DNA of 60,000 bases from Symsagittifera roscoffensis (Eukaryota; Xenacoelomorpha; Acoela; Convolutidae), in the NCBI RefSeq assembly GCF_963678635.1, contig NC_087066.1:54144312-54204311 (forward strand). Reading direction: 5' to 3'. Positions within the stretch are counted from its first letter, which is position 1, and each line of letters starts with the position of its first letter. Shown piece after piece: positions 11,228-23,887 of the stretch. Below the pieces are notes generated by a model. It saw only the letters and a list, made by a program, of their open reading frames with translations. It ran no database searches and was not told the origin of the DNA. The translations under genes and the position numbers were made by a program.

Positions 11228-12080
11228 AACGGGTTGACCAAAAACGCAAATCATACTTTTTCATATATAGAAAAATGTATATCATACACCTTGAATGTAT
11301 ATCATCATGAAATTCCATAAGTACAGAAAAAAGCATGAAAGATCTATGATCAGGGATTTATGATATATGGAATTTGTACAACTAGAACTTTTGCATAAAC
11401 CAAAAAAAAAGATTTCTTTTTTAAATTTAATTTCTCAAATTTTTAAGATGTGTTTGTAACCGAACACAAGTCACAAAGACCTTGATTTACTTAAAACTAG
11501 AGTAACCAACCATTAGACAATCTTGCATTAACATTTTTAGGAAACGACCTGAGTTATCTTAAAGTTGACTTACGCGAAATATATAACAAAAGTACAACTT
11601 TTAAATTTTGGCCAAAATTTTTTAAGATGGAAGATTTTAAAATTTGCAATATTAAATAATTAATTAACCAAAGCTTACAGAACAGGCCATAGAGGCTTTT
11701 TTGGCGTTTTTGAAAAAAAACTTATCAAGTGAACAAAAAAAGTCGACTTTTTTGTATTCTGAACTACGTTATGCACACAAAAAAATTAATTTGCATGCAA
11801 TTTTTTTTCTGAAAAATAAATTTTTGAGTACCAAACTCGTTTTGCCGGCGAAAAAAATTAACTTGGTCAACAGAAAAACTACCGTATATAGAAAAAATGT
11901 CTGAGTAGCATTTTTTGACTTTATTTTTATTTCTGTCATTACACCCATTTTAGTGCCAAAATTTGGAAAAACTCACACCATTTTAGCTAAGTGTATGAAA
12001 TTTACTTGATAATTAACTTGCAATATACTTTTTAAGGAACTTAAGAATTGGCATTTTTGGACTATGGAGGTCAACCCGGT
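11228..12080 (+). mobile_element. Family J element J0 (CCCG-type ends, 2-bp TSD)
   Basis: The ends form a perfect 10-bp inverted repeat, CGGGTTGACC at 11230-11239 and GGTCAACCCG at 12069-12078. Extended to the 12-bp family terminus CCCGGGTTGACC, the element is flanked by TA on both sides (11226-11227 and 12081-12082). The interior shares 'gaacacaagtcac', 'aaaactagagtaa' and 'ggaaacgacctgagtt' with J2, and in inverse orientation with J1. No transposase frame is present. Confidence 0.65.
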
Positions 12081-12889
12081 TAGTTTACAGCGCAGTCTAC
12101 GTGCTTATTTAAACCAGGCGCAACAGCGGCTTTTGTTTTAGAGCTGAACATTAATTTCCTCGGTTTTTGAGGCTTCAATTGAACTGCATACTTGTTTCTC
12201 CACTTTTCTTTACTTTATGAAAACTTGAAAACAGATTTTCCAGAAAGATGGTTGGGAAATTAAAATCCAAATGAGGGTTTGTAAATTGAATTTCTTCTTT
12301 ATCGATGATGTTTTAAAAACTCGAGTGGAACAATTTTTATGCTCGCACTTAAAAAAACCGTATTGTACGTTATGAAAATGGATTTTCCAGTTCACAAAAT
12401 TGCTTAGCAACACAAAGTTTTAGAAAAACAGAACAGTTAGAACACTTTCGAACACCCCTTTTTAAAAATCAGTCTTCAAATTAAAACACCTGTAAATAAT
12501 TTTTTCAATAATTTTTAGTTTTATACCCTAATTGTATAGCAGCACCAAAATATATGTAAAGAAACAGTAAGCGCCAAAAAAAATATCAGCTCAAATGAGC
12601 ATCACTAATTTATTTGAAGACTTGGAATTTGGACTTCTGTTTCGTTATTATTTCTCTGACAATTCTTTTTCCGAACAAAAACAAACAAGACTGCATGTAT
12701 CAGGGCAAATTTTTGAATATTTTGATTTGATTGCACTTTGTGGTCTAAGCAGTGAAAATTTGCTGAAGAAACTGAAAAGAAAAACAATAAAGGAGAAAAT
12801 TCAATAAAAAATGTTTGTATTACGTTGAAAAGAAGTTCAAGTTTTTTAATCCTCATCTTAATTTGTAACGATTTCTAAGACGGATTATT
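12081..12889. other. AT-rich stretch, no gene seen
   Basis: Short open frames are present but none has a recognisable domain or coding bias. Confidence 0.5.
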
Positions 12890-13110
12890 TTTTTGCAAAG
12901 TGGCTAATTTGGCATTTTTCAAACGAACTCAACTTGGCAAAAAAATATCACAATTGGAACACTTCTAAAATGGGAGATCAAGACAACAATACTTTAGAAT
13001 GTTATAAATAAAACTCGCCAAAAAATGCTAGTTTAAAGTCGTACTTTGTCTGGAAACTAAAAACAAAATAAAACACAAAAACAAATATTCCATCCTTTTT
13101 TCGAAAGTCA
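12890..13110 (-). repeat. Family B remnant B8
   Basis: Read in reverse, it matches the 5' half of family B: 'aagtggctaatttggca', 'gagatcaagacaacaatac', 'ctcgccaaaaaatgctagtt' and 'caaatattcc'. The 3' hairpin end is missing, so the copy is truncated. Confidence 0.55.
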
Positions 13111-15086
13111 GTTGAAAAATTGAATAGCTTTATTGTTCGATTTAAAAGGTTTTCTTGTTTGCTGTTTTAAAACAAAAAGACCGCCCACCAATTTTAATGT
13201 CCTATCAGGGAAAACAAAATAAGATGACAGTTGGATAGAAAAACAATTGAAATCATAAATGGATGTTTTTTTTGCTCGTTGACTACAAGTCTTTTTTGCT
13301 CGTAATAATAGTACCATAATGGCACCCATAAAAATTCTGTTAGTAGATTTGAAAAAAGTGAATTCTTTTTATGTTCAAAATACGGACATCAAAACCATTA
13401 AAAGTTTATGCTCTTAAATGTAGAAACAATTAGTCAGTTGAGGTACATAATTACTTAAATTTTTTGTGGAAATGTCAGTAAATTGTACGCGAGAGTGGTT
13501 TGAAGGAACGTTGTACGCTTTTTTTCAGAAATTTTTTCCAATCACTATAGGAAGGACACCTTGGTGGTAGATCATTAAACCGATATATCAGCAATCCAAA
13601 AACAAGCAGACCAGATCCATTAATCACGAAAGGATTATCTGATCAGAAATATCTAAACCAAAAATTGTGAAAATGGTTTCACTATACCGAATTTTTTTTT
13701 CAAAAAAAGAACGTTTGCAAAGTAAAAACTTGTTTCATTAGTTGACTCCTAAAATTGCTAAGAATTATGCGCAACATTGTTTTAAATTAAATTCTACGGT
13801 TAAAAATTTTAAATATGCAGTTCATAAGGATGAAGGGTTTTTCATTTTGGTTTTTTGTTTTAAGCTCAGTTAGTACTTAATATGACGCAGCCGGTTATGT
13901 AATTGTTTTATAGTTGGATTTGATCTGGTTTTGTACTAATACGTCTATTAAGTGCTCGCGCAACATGTTTTTCAAGGCAATATGAAAATTTTTCTAAGAG
14001 GTTATGTAATAGTTTTGTCTTTAAAGAGGGAGCAATCAAAATTTTTAAAAACGGAAAAACCGAACAATTTTTTAAAATTACTAGGCGCGCGAGCATTTAA
14101 TCTCGTCATAAAGAAGAAACTCTGCCAAAAATGGGAGAAAATCACAGACTAAATCTAAAAAAAAAAACAAGTTGTACTTCGAAAATTCAAGCCATTGTCA
14201 AAAAGTAACAATCTAAAGTATTACAAAAACTCACGTAAAGCATTACAAAAATCATCTATGATCACTTTCAATGAAAGACTGCTAAGAAAACTATTAATAC
14301 TCGCTTCCAATAAAAATTTTGAATGATCTTGATTGATTGATATTCTAACATGATAGATCTTCTAAAAACAATTTTTTTTCTGATGATTTAAAAAACAGGA
14401 AGAATCAGTTATACTTATTTTTTTCTGAGAAAAAATGTAGCTTAAATATCGTCTGTGATAATTCTGTCTGCAGTACATTTTGAGTAAAGTTTTGAAGGTG
14501 CCAGAAAATTAGCAATTTCCTTTGTCTATTTGTTTTATTATCTCATTCAATTCAGACTGTTTTCCCGGCATATGGTGTTCCTGAAGCTCCTCGGGCTTTG
14601 TTTTAACCAATGATAGGTGGCCGTATTGTAAGATCGACTGCTTCATTTTTTGTATCACCATTACTGTTTGGGCTCATAATTGAGCCCAAACTGTTTTCCG
14701 GCACTTTTTGGGCAAAACGAGCGATAAAAAGCAGATTTTGGGTCTGGAACTGTTTGATAAAACCATTAATCTGCTCAAAATAATTCAATTTTTGTGCTTA
14801 AAAGTTTACTTTTAAGCCCCGTTAGGAGATCAATTACTCTGACTTAGAAGCGAGGTTATCCAATAAACACATACATAATAGGAAACAATTTCGTGAATTT
14901 TAACAACAAAAAGAGTCAATAAAATCAGTAAATGGATCTAAATTTTTTTTGGTATATCAATAAAGTGCTTAATACAAAATTGAATCAAAATAAATCAAAG
15001 CTATTAAATTAAAAATTAATTGGCAATTTTCGGATTATTTTACTTTTGATGATTTTTTGAGACAAATAATCTGCAATATGGAACCA
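13111..15086. other. AT-rich stretch, no gene seen
   Basis: Only chance frames and one clean hairpin (listed at 14666-14691) are visible. Confidence 0.5.
14666..14691. repeat. Perfect 11-bp-stem hairpin
   Basis: GTTTGGGCTCA (14666-14676), a four-base loop TAAT, then TGAGCCCAAAC (14681-14691). The stem is perfect and GC-richer than its surroundings. No T-tract follows that would suggest a terminator. Its role is unknown. Confidence 0.85.
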
Positions 15087-15500
15087 AGGATAGCCGGTTA
15101 CCGTGGAAGTAATAGGACCAAACAAAAATTGCAATTTTGACAGTCATATTAAAACAGGCAAAGTGGACAACATTTTTTCGAAGAAAAGCGTTTCAAGTAA
15201 CAAAAAAACTTATTAATATTTTTTTAAATCAAAATTCTTTCTTCCTTTTTTTTGCAAATTTTTTTGAGATTTTGGAGTTTTTGATTCTCAAAATAGCATT
15301 AATAAAACTCCTAAGTTTAACTACACTGAGAAAAAGCTTAAATAAGTTATTGTAAGCTTAAATAAATTATTTTGAAGGGCGTGCACTAAGTATAAATAAG
15401 CAGGTTTGCTCGCTTTACCTGCTCGAAATTGGACTAACACTCAATAATTTTTCACTCAGAATACAAAATTTTTCCTCATTTTTTAAATGATCGGAAAATG
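15087..15500 (+). repeat. Family A, copy A4
   Basis: Begins 'aaggatagccggttaccgtg', the same terminus as A6 at 41262 ('aaaggatagccggttactg'), and continues into AT-rich family text that includes 'aaaatttttcctc'. Strongly diverged from the other copies. Confidence 0.5.
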
Positions 15501-16620
15501 AGAAGCGTGACAGCGTGCCACTCCTAGTATAATTTTATGATTATTTTTTGGTTTTTTGCTAACTTCTAAGTATGTCAACAAAGTCAACTTAAAGTCAAAC
15601 TCGATGGATGGCTTGTAAATTAGGTAAAAGTGATTTGATTACAACTAATTTTACACTTGGTGAAAAGTTTTTTAAAAAAAACAATCAAAAGCTTTTAATC
15701 AACTTGAAATTGATTTGAAGTAATTTTAAGTGACAAAAACAACCAATTACTGTCCATTTAAATCTATTCCAATCCATTTTTTTTTTAAAGATTTCTCTTT
15801 AATATCTAACATACTCATTGAAACCGTTTATTATCAGTACGGGTGAAAAATTTTAGAAACAAAATACAAGATATTTTCGAGGTCAAAAAGAGATTTTTTT
15901 CAGCATTGAACTATATTACAGTCACGGTCGTAAAAATAAATTGTTTTTTAGAACGTAGGTGAAACAGATTGGCTGATTCCAATGAATATTAAGATACACG
16001 TACATTCACATATGTAATTGCAGGTAAAATTCTTCGTCTTTGTTTGACCCTCTCTAAAAATTTCCTCTCCTTGCAAAAAAAAACAGATACGGCATTGCTC
16101 TTCAAAAAACAATGATTTCAATGCCTTATTAAAATTTTTAAAAAATGGAAATACAAGCAAAAACTAAGAACGTAAATTAGAAAACCGGATATTGAATGTA
16201 AGAAAATGAGACAAACCAAATCAATTGAGTTCACAAAAATTGATAAATTACTTCCGAAGAGTTTTCTAAATTGATTAATTCTAAATTTCAGTGCCCAAAC
16301 TTATCAAAACAAAGTTCGAAACAAGAAAATTGAATATATAAGGAAATACAATGAGATAAAAATCAAAAATTGTACCGTTTTTCAGAGGAAAACAACTGAT
16401 ATCACATTTGTGTCAACAAATTTGGTCAAAATACAAGAGATAGCTTTGAATTTTTGCAATGCCTTAGTTTTTCTAACTATAAACCACTTTCAAACCACTT
16501 TTAGGAAATGACAAAAATAGTAAAATAAACATTTTTAAAATTAAAACAGGACTTTTAAGACACCTAAAGTGGCATAAAATTTTTCACAAACATATTATGT
16601 AGCTTAGATTCACGTTGGAA
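15501..16620. other. AT-rich stretch, no gene seen
   Basis: No repeat family or coding signal was recognised. Confidence 0.5.
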
Positions 16621-16672
16621 CAAGTTAACTTCCCCTCCTCCCAAACCTGTTCAGGAGGAGGATGTTAACTTG
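16621..16672. repeat. GTTAAC/C-run/G-run inverted repeat
   Basis: CAAGTTAAC (16621-16629) pairs with GTTAACTTG (16664-16672). Inside it, CCTCCTCC pairs with GGAGGAGG. The layout (GTTAAC, pyrimidine run, purine run, GTTAAC) repeats that of the palindrome at 20977-21041. Confidence 0.7.
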
Positions 16673-16844
16673 GTTCTGAGTTCAGACTTTCCTCTCCTAA
16701 AATCATATAGCATTTTACACGCAGCGCTTAGCAAATTTAATATAAACTGAACGCTGGAGAATGCTAGTCATTTTCTAGTCATTTTCTTCTAAAACCTTTG
16801 TTCTTTTGTAAATATTACTATGACTGTAGAATATGCCTGAATTA

Positions 16845-16968
16845 TAGTATTACGTGAGACATTTTTATCACACCACGCAGAAAAAAAACTACACTAACTT
16901 TTAAAAAAAAACTTTTAAAAAAAACTTTGGTCGGAATATTCTATGCTACTTGCACAGTAAACCGCTGT
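16845..16968 (-). repeat. Family A terminal fragment A5
   Basis: Contains 'tttttatcacaccacgcag', 'ttggtcggaatattctatg' and 'ctacttgcacagtaaaccg', the reverse complement of the family A start with its TGTGC..GCACA hairpin, slightly decayed. The rest of the element is absent. Confidence 0.6.
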
Positions 16969-17791
16969 CCTTGTTATGATTTTCAGACCGTTTTTTCAAT
17001 CAATAATGTATTTAAAAGTAATAAAGATGCATTTTGCAAAATGGTGAGATCGCTAGCTTGTGCTTTGAATTTTCGTCATGGGATTTTTATTGTGTTGATG
17101 AGCTCTCACTTAAACGCCAGCTTATATATTTCGGCTGCAATAAGGGGTACCAAGTTTTATGCGCAAAAAACTTCCTTGAGTCGCAAAAAAGTTAGCTTCG
17201 TTTAGCAAAAAGAAATGGATTTTGAATATGGGGAAACGGACTATCTTCATTTTGGCTGGATCTTATTTGAGAGTTTTCTTGTGAGTTGCAGAATCAAGTT
17301 TTTAAGAAAAAAGATAAAAACAATGAAAAACAAAGAAAAAGTTCAAATGTAACAAAAAAAAAAATTCCAAAAATATCATTTTTCAAGAAATGACTTTGTT
17401 TTCAACGCATTTAATCAAATTTTGAATGCTTGTTATTTTGTTTCTATCAACTTTGTGATTTGTTGCGTATATATAGCGTTTACTTTGCAGTGTATTGATT
17501 GTTGTCAAAGAAAGCATTGAACCCCAGTTTAGCTTCCAATGATTCCCTGAGTTTGATTCTTTGTTATGACAAGGGCCGCCTTTTTAATGGAACCCTCCTT
17601 TCAAAATAAAAAACAGTCAGTCGAAAAAAATTCGGTTTGGTTTGAAAGTCAAAAATATGCTTTTTTTCCACTAGATTTTAGTGTTTTTTTCTGGGGGTTA
17701 TTGGGGGGTAATTTTAGTGTTTTTTCTGGGGGTAATGGGGGGTATTAGGTCTAATTAATTGACCAAAAAAATATGATTTGAAAAATGTATA
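16969..17791. other. Gene-free stretch with a G-rich duplicated motif
   Basis: No supported gene. At about 17676-17747 the motif 'ttagtgttttttctggggg(t)taatggggggta' occurs twice in tandem, giving several G runs on the plus strand that could form a quadruplex. Confidence 0.45.
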
Positions 17792-17799
17792 TTTGAGAG

Positions 17800-18117
17800 C
17801 AGGGGCGGATCTAGGATTTTCTCGAGAGGTGGCGGGGGGGGGACTTGGATTTTGAAAAAAACTTGGGAAATTTTGTTGACTTTTTTATGTCGACCAAATT
17901 GATTTTCTGAGCTCTCCCAAAGCACTACAGAAACCCTGTTTTGCCCACATTTTCTGCGCTGCAGGCAAATTTGGAAAAAAAACAGACCAAAAAAGGCGTT
18001 TTAAGGCACTTTTGGAATTTAAAAAATCGCATTTCTTTTTAAATTCCAAATTTAAACAGGTGTCGAATCCTTAAGGGAAAGAGGCGTCCGCCCCCCCCCC
18101 TCTTAAGTCCGCTCCAG
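17800..18117 (+). mobile_element. hAT-like MITE (family G, copy G2)
   Basis: The left end CAGGGGCGGATCTAGG and right end TCCGCTCCAG (reverse complement CTGGAGCGGA) form imperfect terminal inverted repeats. The flanks are tttgagag (17792-17799) and tttgaaag (18118-18125), an 8-bp duplication with one change. The 318-bp interior is non-coding. This copy defines the family consensus together with G1 and G3. Confidence 0.75.
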
Positions 18118-18125
18118 TTTGAAAG

Positions 18126-20410
18126 TCACCCGGTCCAAGCCCCCTTCAAAATTAGACGGTCCAAGCCCCCTTCTTTCTACTGGCGCATATGCTTTCACTG
18201 TCCGCCCTCTCATTGCAATATAAATAAAGTAACGCTTATTATCATCCTTATTTTTTTTCTCTTTTGAATTCTCTATTTTTCCTTTTAAATTCTTATTTTA
18301 AACAGTAGACATTGTTGATTGTTTGTTTGTCATTGGTTTTAATAATGAAAGTTTTTGATTCTAAAAGTAGAAACAATCAGTTCAAAGAAAAACTAGGCTC
18401 TCCGCTCTCCGTTTCTTAAACAGGCTTTTGGGCGAAGCATACAACCACTGTTTTATTAATTTCCTGGTTTTAAAATGTTGAGATAATACTAATTGCCTAT
18501 TTGTCAATGGTTTTGACATTGAGGGTCGAAGAAGCTAAAAATAGAAACAATTTGCTTTTTGAAATAACATTGAAAAAAGATAAAGGAAGTACCCGCATTA
18601 AAGAAAAATAGTAACATTATACTCCATTTTCAATTGATTATAATCGATTTGTTTTCACTTTTGTGGACACTGACAAGGAAAGTCAATTTGAATCGATTTT
18701 TATTCATGGAACTCCAGTGCGTGTACATTTATAGAAAACAACGCTCACGACAAAACTTCTCAGAAAATCTATAAAACATAAGTTGAATCATTAAAAGCGA
18801 GCATTCAGCTCAATTTAAAAAGACTACTTGTATATCAGAGCAAAGCCTTTAATGTTCTGACATCAATTTGAATCCAAGTAATAAGTTTTTGATTAGCATT
18901 ACCAGGTCAAACTGTTCACTGGATTGGCGTACAATTATGTCTCTGCATGTTCCTGGATTCAAGAGACAAGCCTTTAAGCATGTTGAAATTTTGTCGGAAT
19001 AATCAAAGAGAATGAAAGAACAAAACAAGAACAAAGGGAGCGTCCTTTTTGCGGAGTCCGCGAACAATTCTTAAAATACACAGTTTGGCCTGGTAATGAA
19101 AAATTTGAAAAAAATAAAATAGTTTCCGTTTTTTCCTTTAATTTATACTCCCACACGCTATGTAAGGTTCAGCGATAATTATTCATTGTTTCTCACCCTG
19201 GATAATCCAAAGTTATATCCCTTGATATTCTGACTACCTCAAATTGACATCGAATAATTTTGGCTAAGGTAAAAGGAAAACGAAAAAAAAATATTTTTGA
19301 CAAAATCTGATTACGTTAAACTTTCAGCATTATTATAATTAAAAATCTAATGAAAACAAATGAAAACTATCAAAAACTGACATCACAGACAATAATAAAA
19401 ACACTGATTTTACAAAAACAACCAAAAAACCAAAAAGGACTATGTTTAAGTAATAGGAGAAACACAAAAAAAACTTTAAAAAAAACAAATGACAAGTATC
19501 AAAAACTGAAATCAAAAATTTTAAGAATTTTTTCTTTAATTAATTTTGTAACTTTGAAGTGCATGTGAATTATACCAATCTCAGGTTTTTAAGTCAAGTT
19601 TGGCTGTTGATTTCAAGTTATTGATAATTGCGGAATGATTGATAGCCAAAAACATCCTAGTTCAAACAAGTATTGCTAATTGGTCCTTGTGGCTTTTAAG
19701 GAGTCAAAAAATTATCGCATGTCAGTGGACATCAAGTCTGGGGAACATAATTTTTATTTTTTGTTGAATGCGGGGGAAAAAGTTACCTCCTCTTCTGAAA
19801 GTCTTACATACCTTCTATATTTTGTTGTTTTACTTCTGTTTTACTTTGTTTTGTTTTGTTTTGTTTTACTTAAATAACCAAGGCAATCTTTTTAGGAAAA
19901 AAGTCAAAACTGCTCAAATCAGCTGAAAATTGTGGTTTTTTTATTGCTCTTGAAAGTTATTTTTGTGAAACTTAATTCTCTAAATTTCCCTAAAAAGGTA
20001 AACGTTAAGTACAAAGTATATTAGCTTTCAGAAAACTGTCCGCTTTTCAAATCTTAATTTTTGCAAGATATCAAGTGTAAAAATTACTTTTTTTGTTCTC
20101 GGAACATCCATAGGTTTGATTCAGTCCACTTCATTTAGTTCATTCTTTCAAAAGTTGCTTGTTGAAAAAGGAAATAAACGTTGCACTTAATTTCACAATC
20201 ATGGAGAAAAAAAATCAATATGAACTTACAAAAAAAAAATATTTATAGCCGAGGTGGCGCAATTTTTTCTTAAGCAAATTAGGAAACCTAAAAAAAAACA
20301 ACATTTAGGGCATTGAATGAGCTGTCTTAATTTAAAAATGCGAATGATCATGCTGGCTGTCCAGTAAAGTATTGTTTATACTTCGAAAACAATAGAAAGG
20401 TATGAATTAT
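18126..20410. other. Gene-free stretch with repeat remnants
   Basis: No supported gene. Two diverged direct repeats (about 18300-18385 and 18465-18552) share 'tgtcattggtttt/tgtcaatggtttt' and 'aaagtagaaacaat/aaaatagaaacaat'. A family B 3' remnant in reverse ('tatatcagagcaaagcc') lies near 18832-18850. A short (TTTTG)n run lies near 19843-19868. Confidence 0.4.
18640..18715 (+). repeat. Fragment of a K-type palindromic element
   Basis: Contains 'attgattataatcgattt' and then 'atcgatttttattcatgg' and 'aactccagtgcg', matching in reverse complement the left end of element K at 38593-38645. The conserved terminus here reads 'aactccagtgcgtg', which is decayed. Confidence 0.55.
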
Positions 20411-20949
20411 TGTTCCGACTTTCGATACGAAAGTAACGGAATATTTGTGCTCGGGGTGGTTTTTTTCTTGAGACAAGTTTCAACTTTTTAACAATACATT
20501 TTTTAAGGTTTTTTATATATCATTCAAAAAGTATTGTTTCTTGAGCTTCAATTTGAAAAGATATTTTACCTGTGAGCATTTTTTGTAAAGTTATGTGGGC
20601 TTAAAGATTGTCATTTTGGCCAATATGGGACAATTAACGCGCTATATAATTTGCGCTATTAACGCGTAAGCGCAAATTTAATCCGTCTCAGAAATTGCTC
20701 CAAATTGGTTGAAATAAGCTTATTTGCCATAATTGATTTGTTACAAGGAGCGAAATCTATTGTTTCGTACTTCATATGGCGTATGTGGGGATTATTTGCA
20801 AAGAAAGAATATCAAATTTTAGAAAAAATTTTTTTTTCATTTTATCTTTATTCATTTATTTTTTTAATGTTGTTTATGTTATTACTGCTCTATAAATCTT
20901 AAAAGGCAGTGGGAACATTCAGGGCTTCGCCCTGGTACGAGCAGTCTTG
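20411..20949 (+). mobile_element. Family B (Helentron/HINE-like) copy B1, nearly complete
   Basis: Starts with GTTCCGACT followed by TTTCGATACGAAAG, a short palindrome. Near the 3' end is an inverted copy of the start (AGTGGGAAC, one mismatch), then a perfect 6-bp-stem hairpin CAGGGC-TTC-GCCCTG (20920-20934), then the fixed terminus TACGAGCAGTCTTG followed by TT. Interior landmarks are 'gggacaattaacgcgc', 'gctattaacgcgtaagc' and 'acaaggagcgaaatct'. Subterminal inverted repeats with a hairpin close to the 3' end and T|T integration are hallmarks of Helentron-type Helitrons and their non-autonomous HINEs. No Rep/helicase coding is present. Confidence 0.7.
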
Positions 20950-20976
20950 TTGCAAATAACATTATTTATTTTGGAT

Positions 20977-21041
20977 CATGTTAACTATCCCCCCCCCCCC
21001 CCTATTGCAATAGGGGGGAAATGGTCAACAAGGTTAACATG
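20977..21041. repeat. Nested palindrome with C-run/G-run core
   Basis: CATGTTAAC (20977-20985) pairs with GTTAACATG (21033-21041). Its core is a 22-bp perfect palindrome (20997-21018) consisting of six C, TATTGCAATA and six G, inside a longer C run. It may form a cruciform, a quadruplex or an i-motif. It resembles the hairpin at 16621-16672. Confidence 0.85.
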
Positions 21042-21120
21042 AAATTTTTTGAAATAACGTCAACCATTAGGAATGCGAATTGAAATAACGTTAAATCGAA
21101 AAGTTAAATGAAATAACGTT

Positions 21121-21570
21121 AAACTCGTTAAAACGACCCCCTCAGCGATTAGGACAATTGTTTTAAAAAGGGGGTTAAGCATGAATGAAATTCTCTCATT
21201 AGCGAAAAAGGGGGTTGATAAAAAAGGGACTTTAGGTCTCTTTTGTGGAAAAACTGAAGTGTTTAAATTGTCTCAATTGCTGGTATAATTTGTCTTCTAA
21301 ACTAAATATATTCGAAGTTGAAGGCAATACGTTATTTACGCAATATATAGACAGGTGATGAAAAAATGGGTCCACACGGATCTAGTTAAAAATGCGCTTG
21401 TGGATTCCGGTGACAGAAAGAAAAATTGGCCGCAGAATCCACTGACAGTTATTGGAATCCAGGGACAAAATGAACAATCTGATGGCGCAATCCACCAAAT
21501 AAATCCACTTTAACGGCCAAAACACGTTTGTCTGCGGAATCCACAGACAAAAAATAACTTGTCGCGATTT
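21121..21570 (+). repeat. Dispersed repeat family H, copy H1
   Basis: The part from 'cgaccccctcagcgatta' to 'aattgtctcaattgctgg' matches 36760-36930 in reverse complement. The right part repeats a 'gcggaatccac(t/a)gaca' motif several times, also seen at 31841-32062 and 36598-36650. Just upstream (about 21050-21120) 'gaaataacgt(t/c)aa' occurs three times. No coding content. Confidence 0.6.
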
Positions 21571-23094
21571 TGTGTAGTGATCATATGATTAGAAAATCCT
21601 TTGACAAAATCTCTAAGACACTCAAAAGATTTGTCAATGGAATCCAGACGGGTGAAACCTGAATTATGTGCTGAGTTATAAAATGAAGCTTGGCGTTGTA
21701 ATGACACAGAATAAAAAATTGCTAGTTGCTGAGCAAGTACCACAGAATATTCCGACCGCATTATTTCAAATAAAGCATAAATAGATAAAAACGTACAAAA
21801 AATGTTCAAATTTTTTTTGTATAGGCTGACCAATCCAGATGTTCGACCAAACCTGGTGAACTTTGGGGCAGTCAGCAGGTGGAATACTTGGGGAAGGGGA
21901 TTCGTTGTCCATTGTTCAAGCAGGCTGAACATTTTGAAGTAGTGTTAGATTTTGAAAAAACGACGGCTAATGAACTATTAATGCCAGCTTTATTTTAATA
22001 TCGAATGAAAAAATCCAGCTCACCAATTTTGAACACCGTAATTAGGGACCACTGACGTAGCAAACGCGCCGGATTCGCAATTAAGAAGTATCTGCCTCTT
22101 CAATTGTACAGAAAGCGCTTATAATGGCAACCCAATTTTCAAAATCTTAGAGCTCCTCAAAAAGAAATCTGCAAAATAAGTATGCATACATACAAGACCG
22201 AAGATTTTTTCAAGAACAAATATATCACCAATAAATCAAACTTTTCCCGACCTTTTTTTAAAGTTCATCCGATCATTTTTCTGATATAAGACTGAAACAA
22301 TATGAGAAAAACGTGTCATGATATTATATTTCCGAACAGAAATTGCAAACTTTAAACTTTTTATAAGATGTGATAACTAGTTTTTGAATGATCAAATTGA
22401 TTTTCCGAGGTCATGACTCGCGAAATAAACTCTGGCTCATAAATTTTTTTTGGCCCAATTTCGAAAGTTTTTGACTGAAATTGCTATTATTTTCTGCGCC
22501 AAAGAGCAATCCCCCCTTCATACATACCTTTTTAAGCTGAAGCGTGAAATTTTAGGACAAGGTTCAAAGATTAATTCCTTTCGGAGAAAACTAATGGAAA
22601 CCCAACTTGGAAAATTCAGCTAGACAAAAAAGGTATGCAGTGAGTCAGCAAAAAAAGTACCTAATTTCAATTTTCATCTCGAAAAATTGAAATACCTCTT
22701 TTTTTTTCTTTAAAGCAATCCCTAATTTAAGCTTTAAAATAACCACTATATTTATGAACCTATCCTATGATGCCATAATATTAAAAAAAACCTCTCAATA
22801 CATGGAAATTGTTAAACTTTTCCCAAAAGGGGAAATTAATGAGCCCTGAAGATTTCGCCAAAAAGAGTCGAAAGGGCCGGTTGGGGCGAAATGACCGGCG
22901 AAATGGCCAGTAATACCAGATAGAGGCAACATGGCTGCTCGTATCAAAGGCGCATAGAAACATCTGTCCGAAGTTATATTTGCAAATCATTTTAATAATG
23001 CAAACCATGATGCATTAACAATCCATTTTTATTGGGACTTCAGAAAAGACTGACGAACTGTTTCTATATTTATTTTTATTCTTTACACCTATTA
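21571..23094. other. Gene-free stretch
   Basis: A 140-codon open frame on the minus strand (21510-21932) overlaps family H and a fragment of family A ('accacagaatattccgacc' near 21740), so I treat it as chance. Nothing else is recognised. Confidence 0.45.
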
Positions 23095-23350
23095 ACTTGC
23101 TGTTTTGACGGAATTTTTTTTCTACCATTTGAAAAATATCAATCCCGTAAGCCAATTGAAATGAACTAAAGATCTTTCCTTTTTGATCATATTGCGTAAA
23201 ATTATGGTTCTAAACTTGCCAAACGGCTACGATGGTATAATTAACTAACGTGCAATCTTTTTTGTGCTGTAAACGCGTAAAAAAATAAGATCAGAAATTG
23301 TTCCAAATTGAACTGAAAGGGTTTATTGGTCTTATCAAACGTTACTAAGA
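23095..23350 (+). repeat. Family B remnant B10
   Basis: Matches the family in order: 'tgttttgacggaattttttt', 'gatcatattgcgtaaaatta', 'ctgtaaacgcgtaa' and 'cagaaattgttccaaattg'. Both ends are missing. Confidence 0.5.
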
Positions 23351-23479
23351 CGTGTATAACAATTTTTTGTCATCGTTTTGTAAAAAAAAGTTAATAGACA
23401 TTTTGACTTGCAAGAGAATGCACCCAAAATTGACTTGCAAGAGAATGAACCCAATGGTCTAAATAGCTGCTGTTTTATT

Positions 23480-23887
23480 GAAATGCAGTTCTACAGTCTG
23501 TTGAAAAAATTCAAACAATTTAAAAAAAGGGCTTGGTGAATTTCAAAAATCCTTTCTCAATCTCACAAAAAGTTTAGTAAAATCACAAAAAGGTTTAGAA
23601 AAATAAATTGTTTATGAAATGCAGTTCTACAGTCTGTTGAAAAAATTCAAACAATTTAAAAAAAGGGCTTGGTGAATTTCAAAAATCCTTTCTCAATCTC
23701 ACAAAAAGTTTAGTAAAATCACAAAAAGGTTTAGAAAAATAAATTGTTTATGAAATGCAGTTCTACAGTCTGTTGAAAAAATTCAAACAATTTAAAAAAA
23801 GGGCTTGGTGAATTTCAAAAATCCTTTCTCAATCTCACAAAAAGTTTAGTAAAATCACAAAAAGGTTTAGAAAAATAAATTGTTTAT
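23480..23887. repeat. 136-bp tandem repeat, three copies
   Basis: Three copies begin at 23480, 23616 and 23752, with a period of 136 bp. By eye they are identical. Just upstream (about 23404-23455) a shorter motif, 'ttgacttgcaagagaatg', occurs twice. The unit is AT-rich and has no coding content. Confidence 0.95.

Noticed and set aside
21510-21932. 140-codon minus-strand frame
   Set aside because: Composed of family H and family A repeat fragments; no domain.
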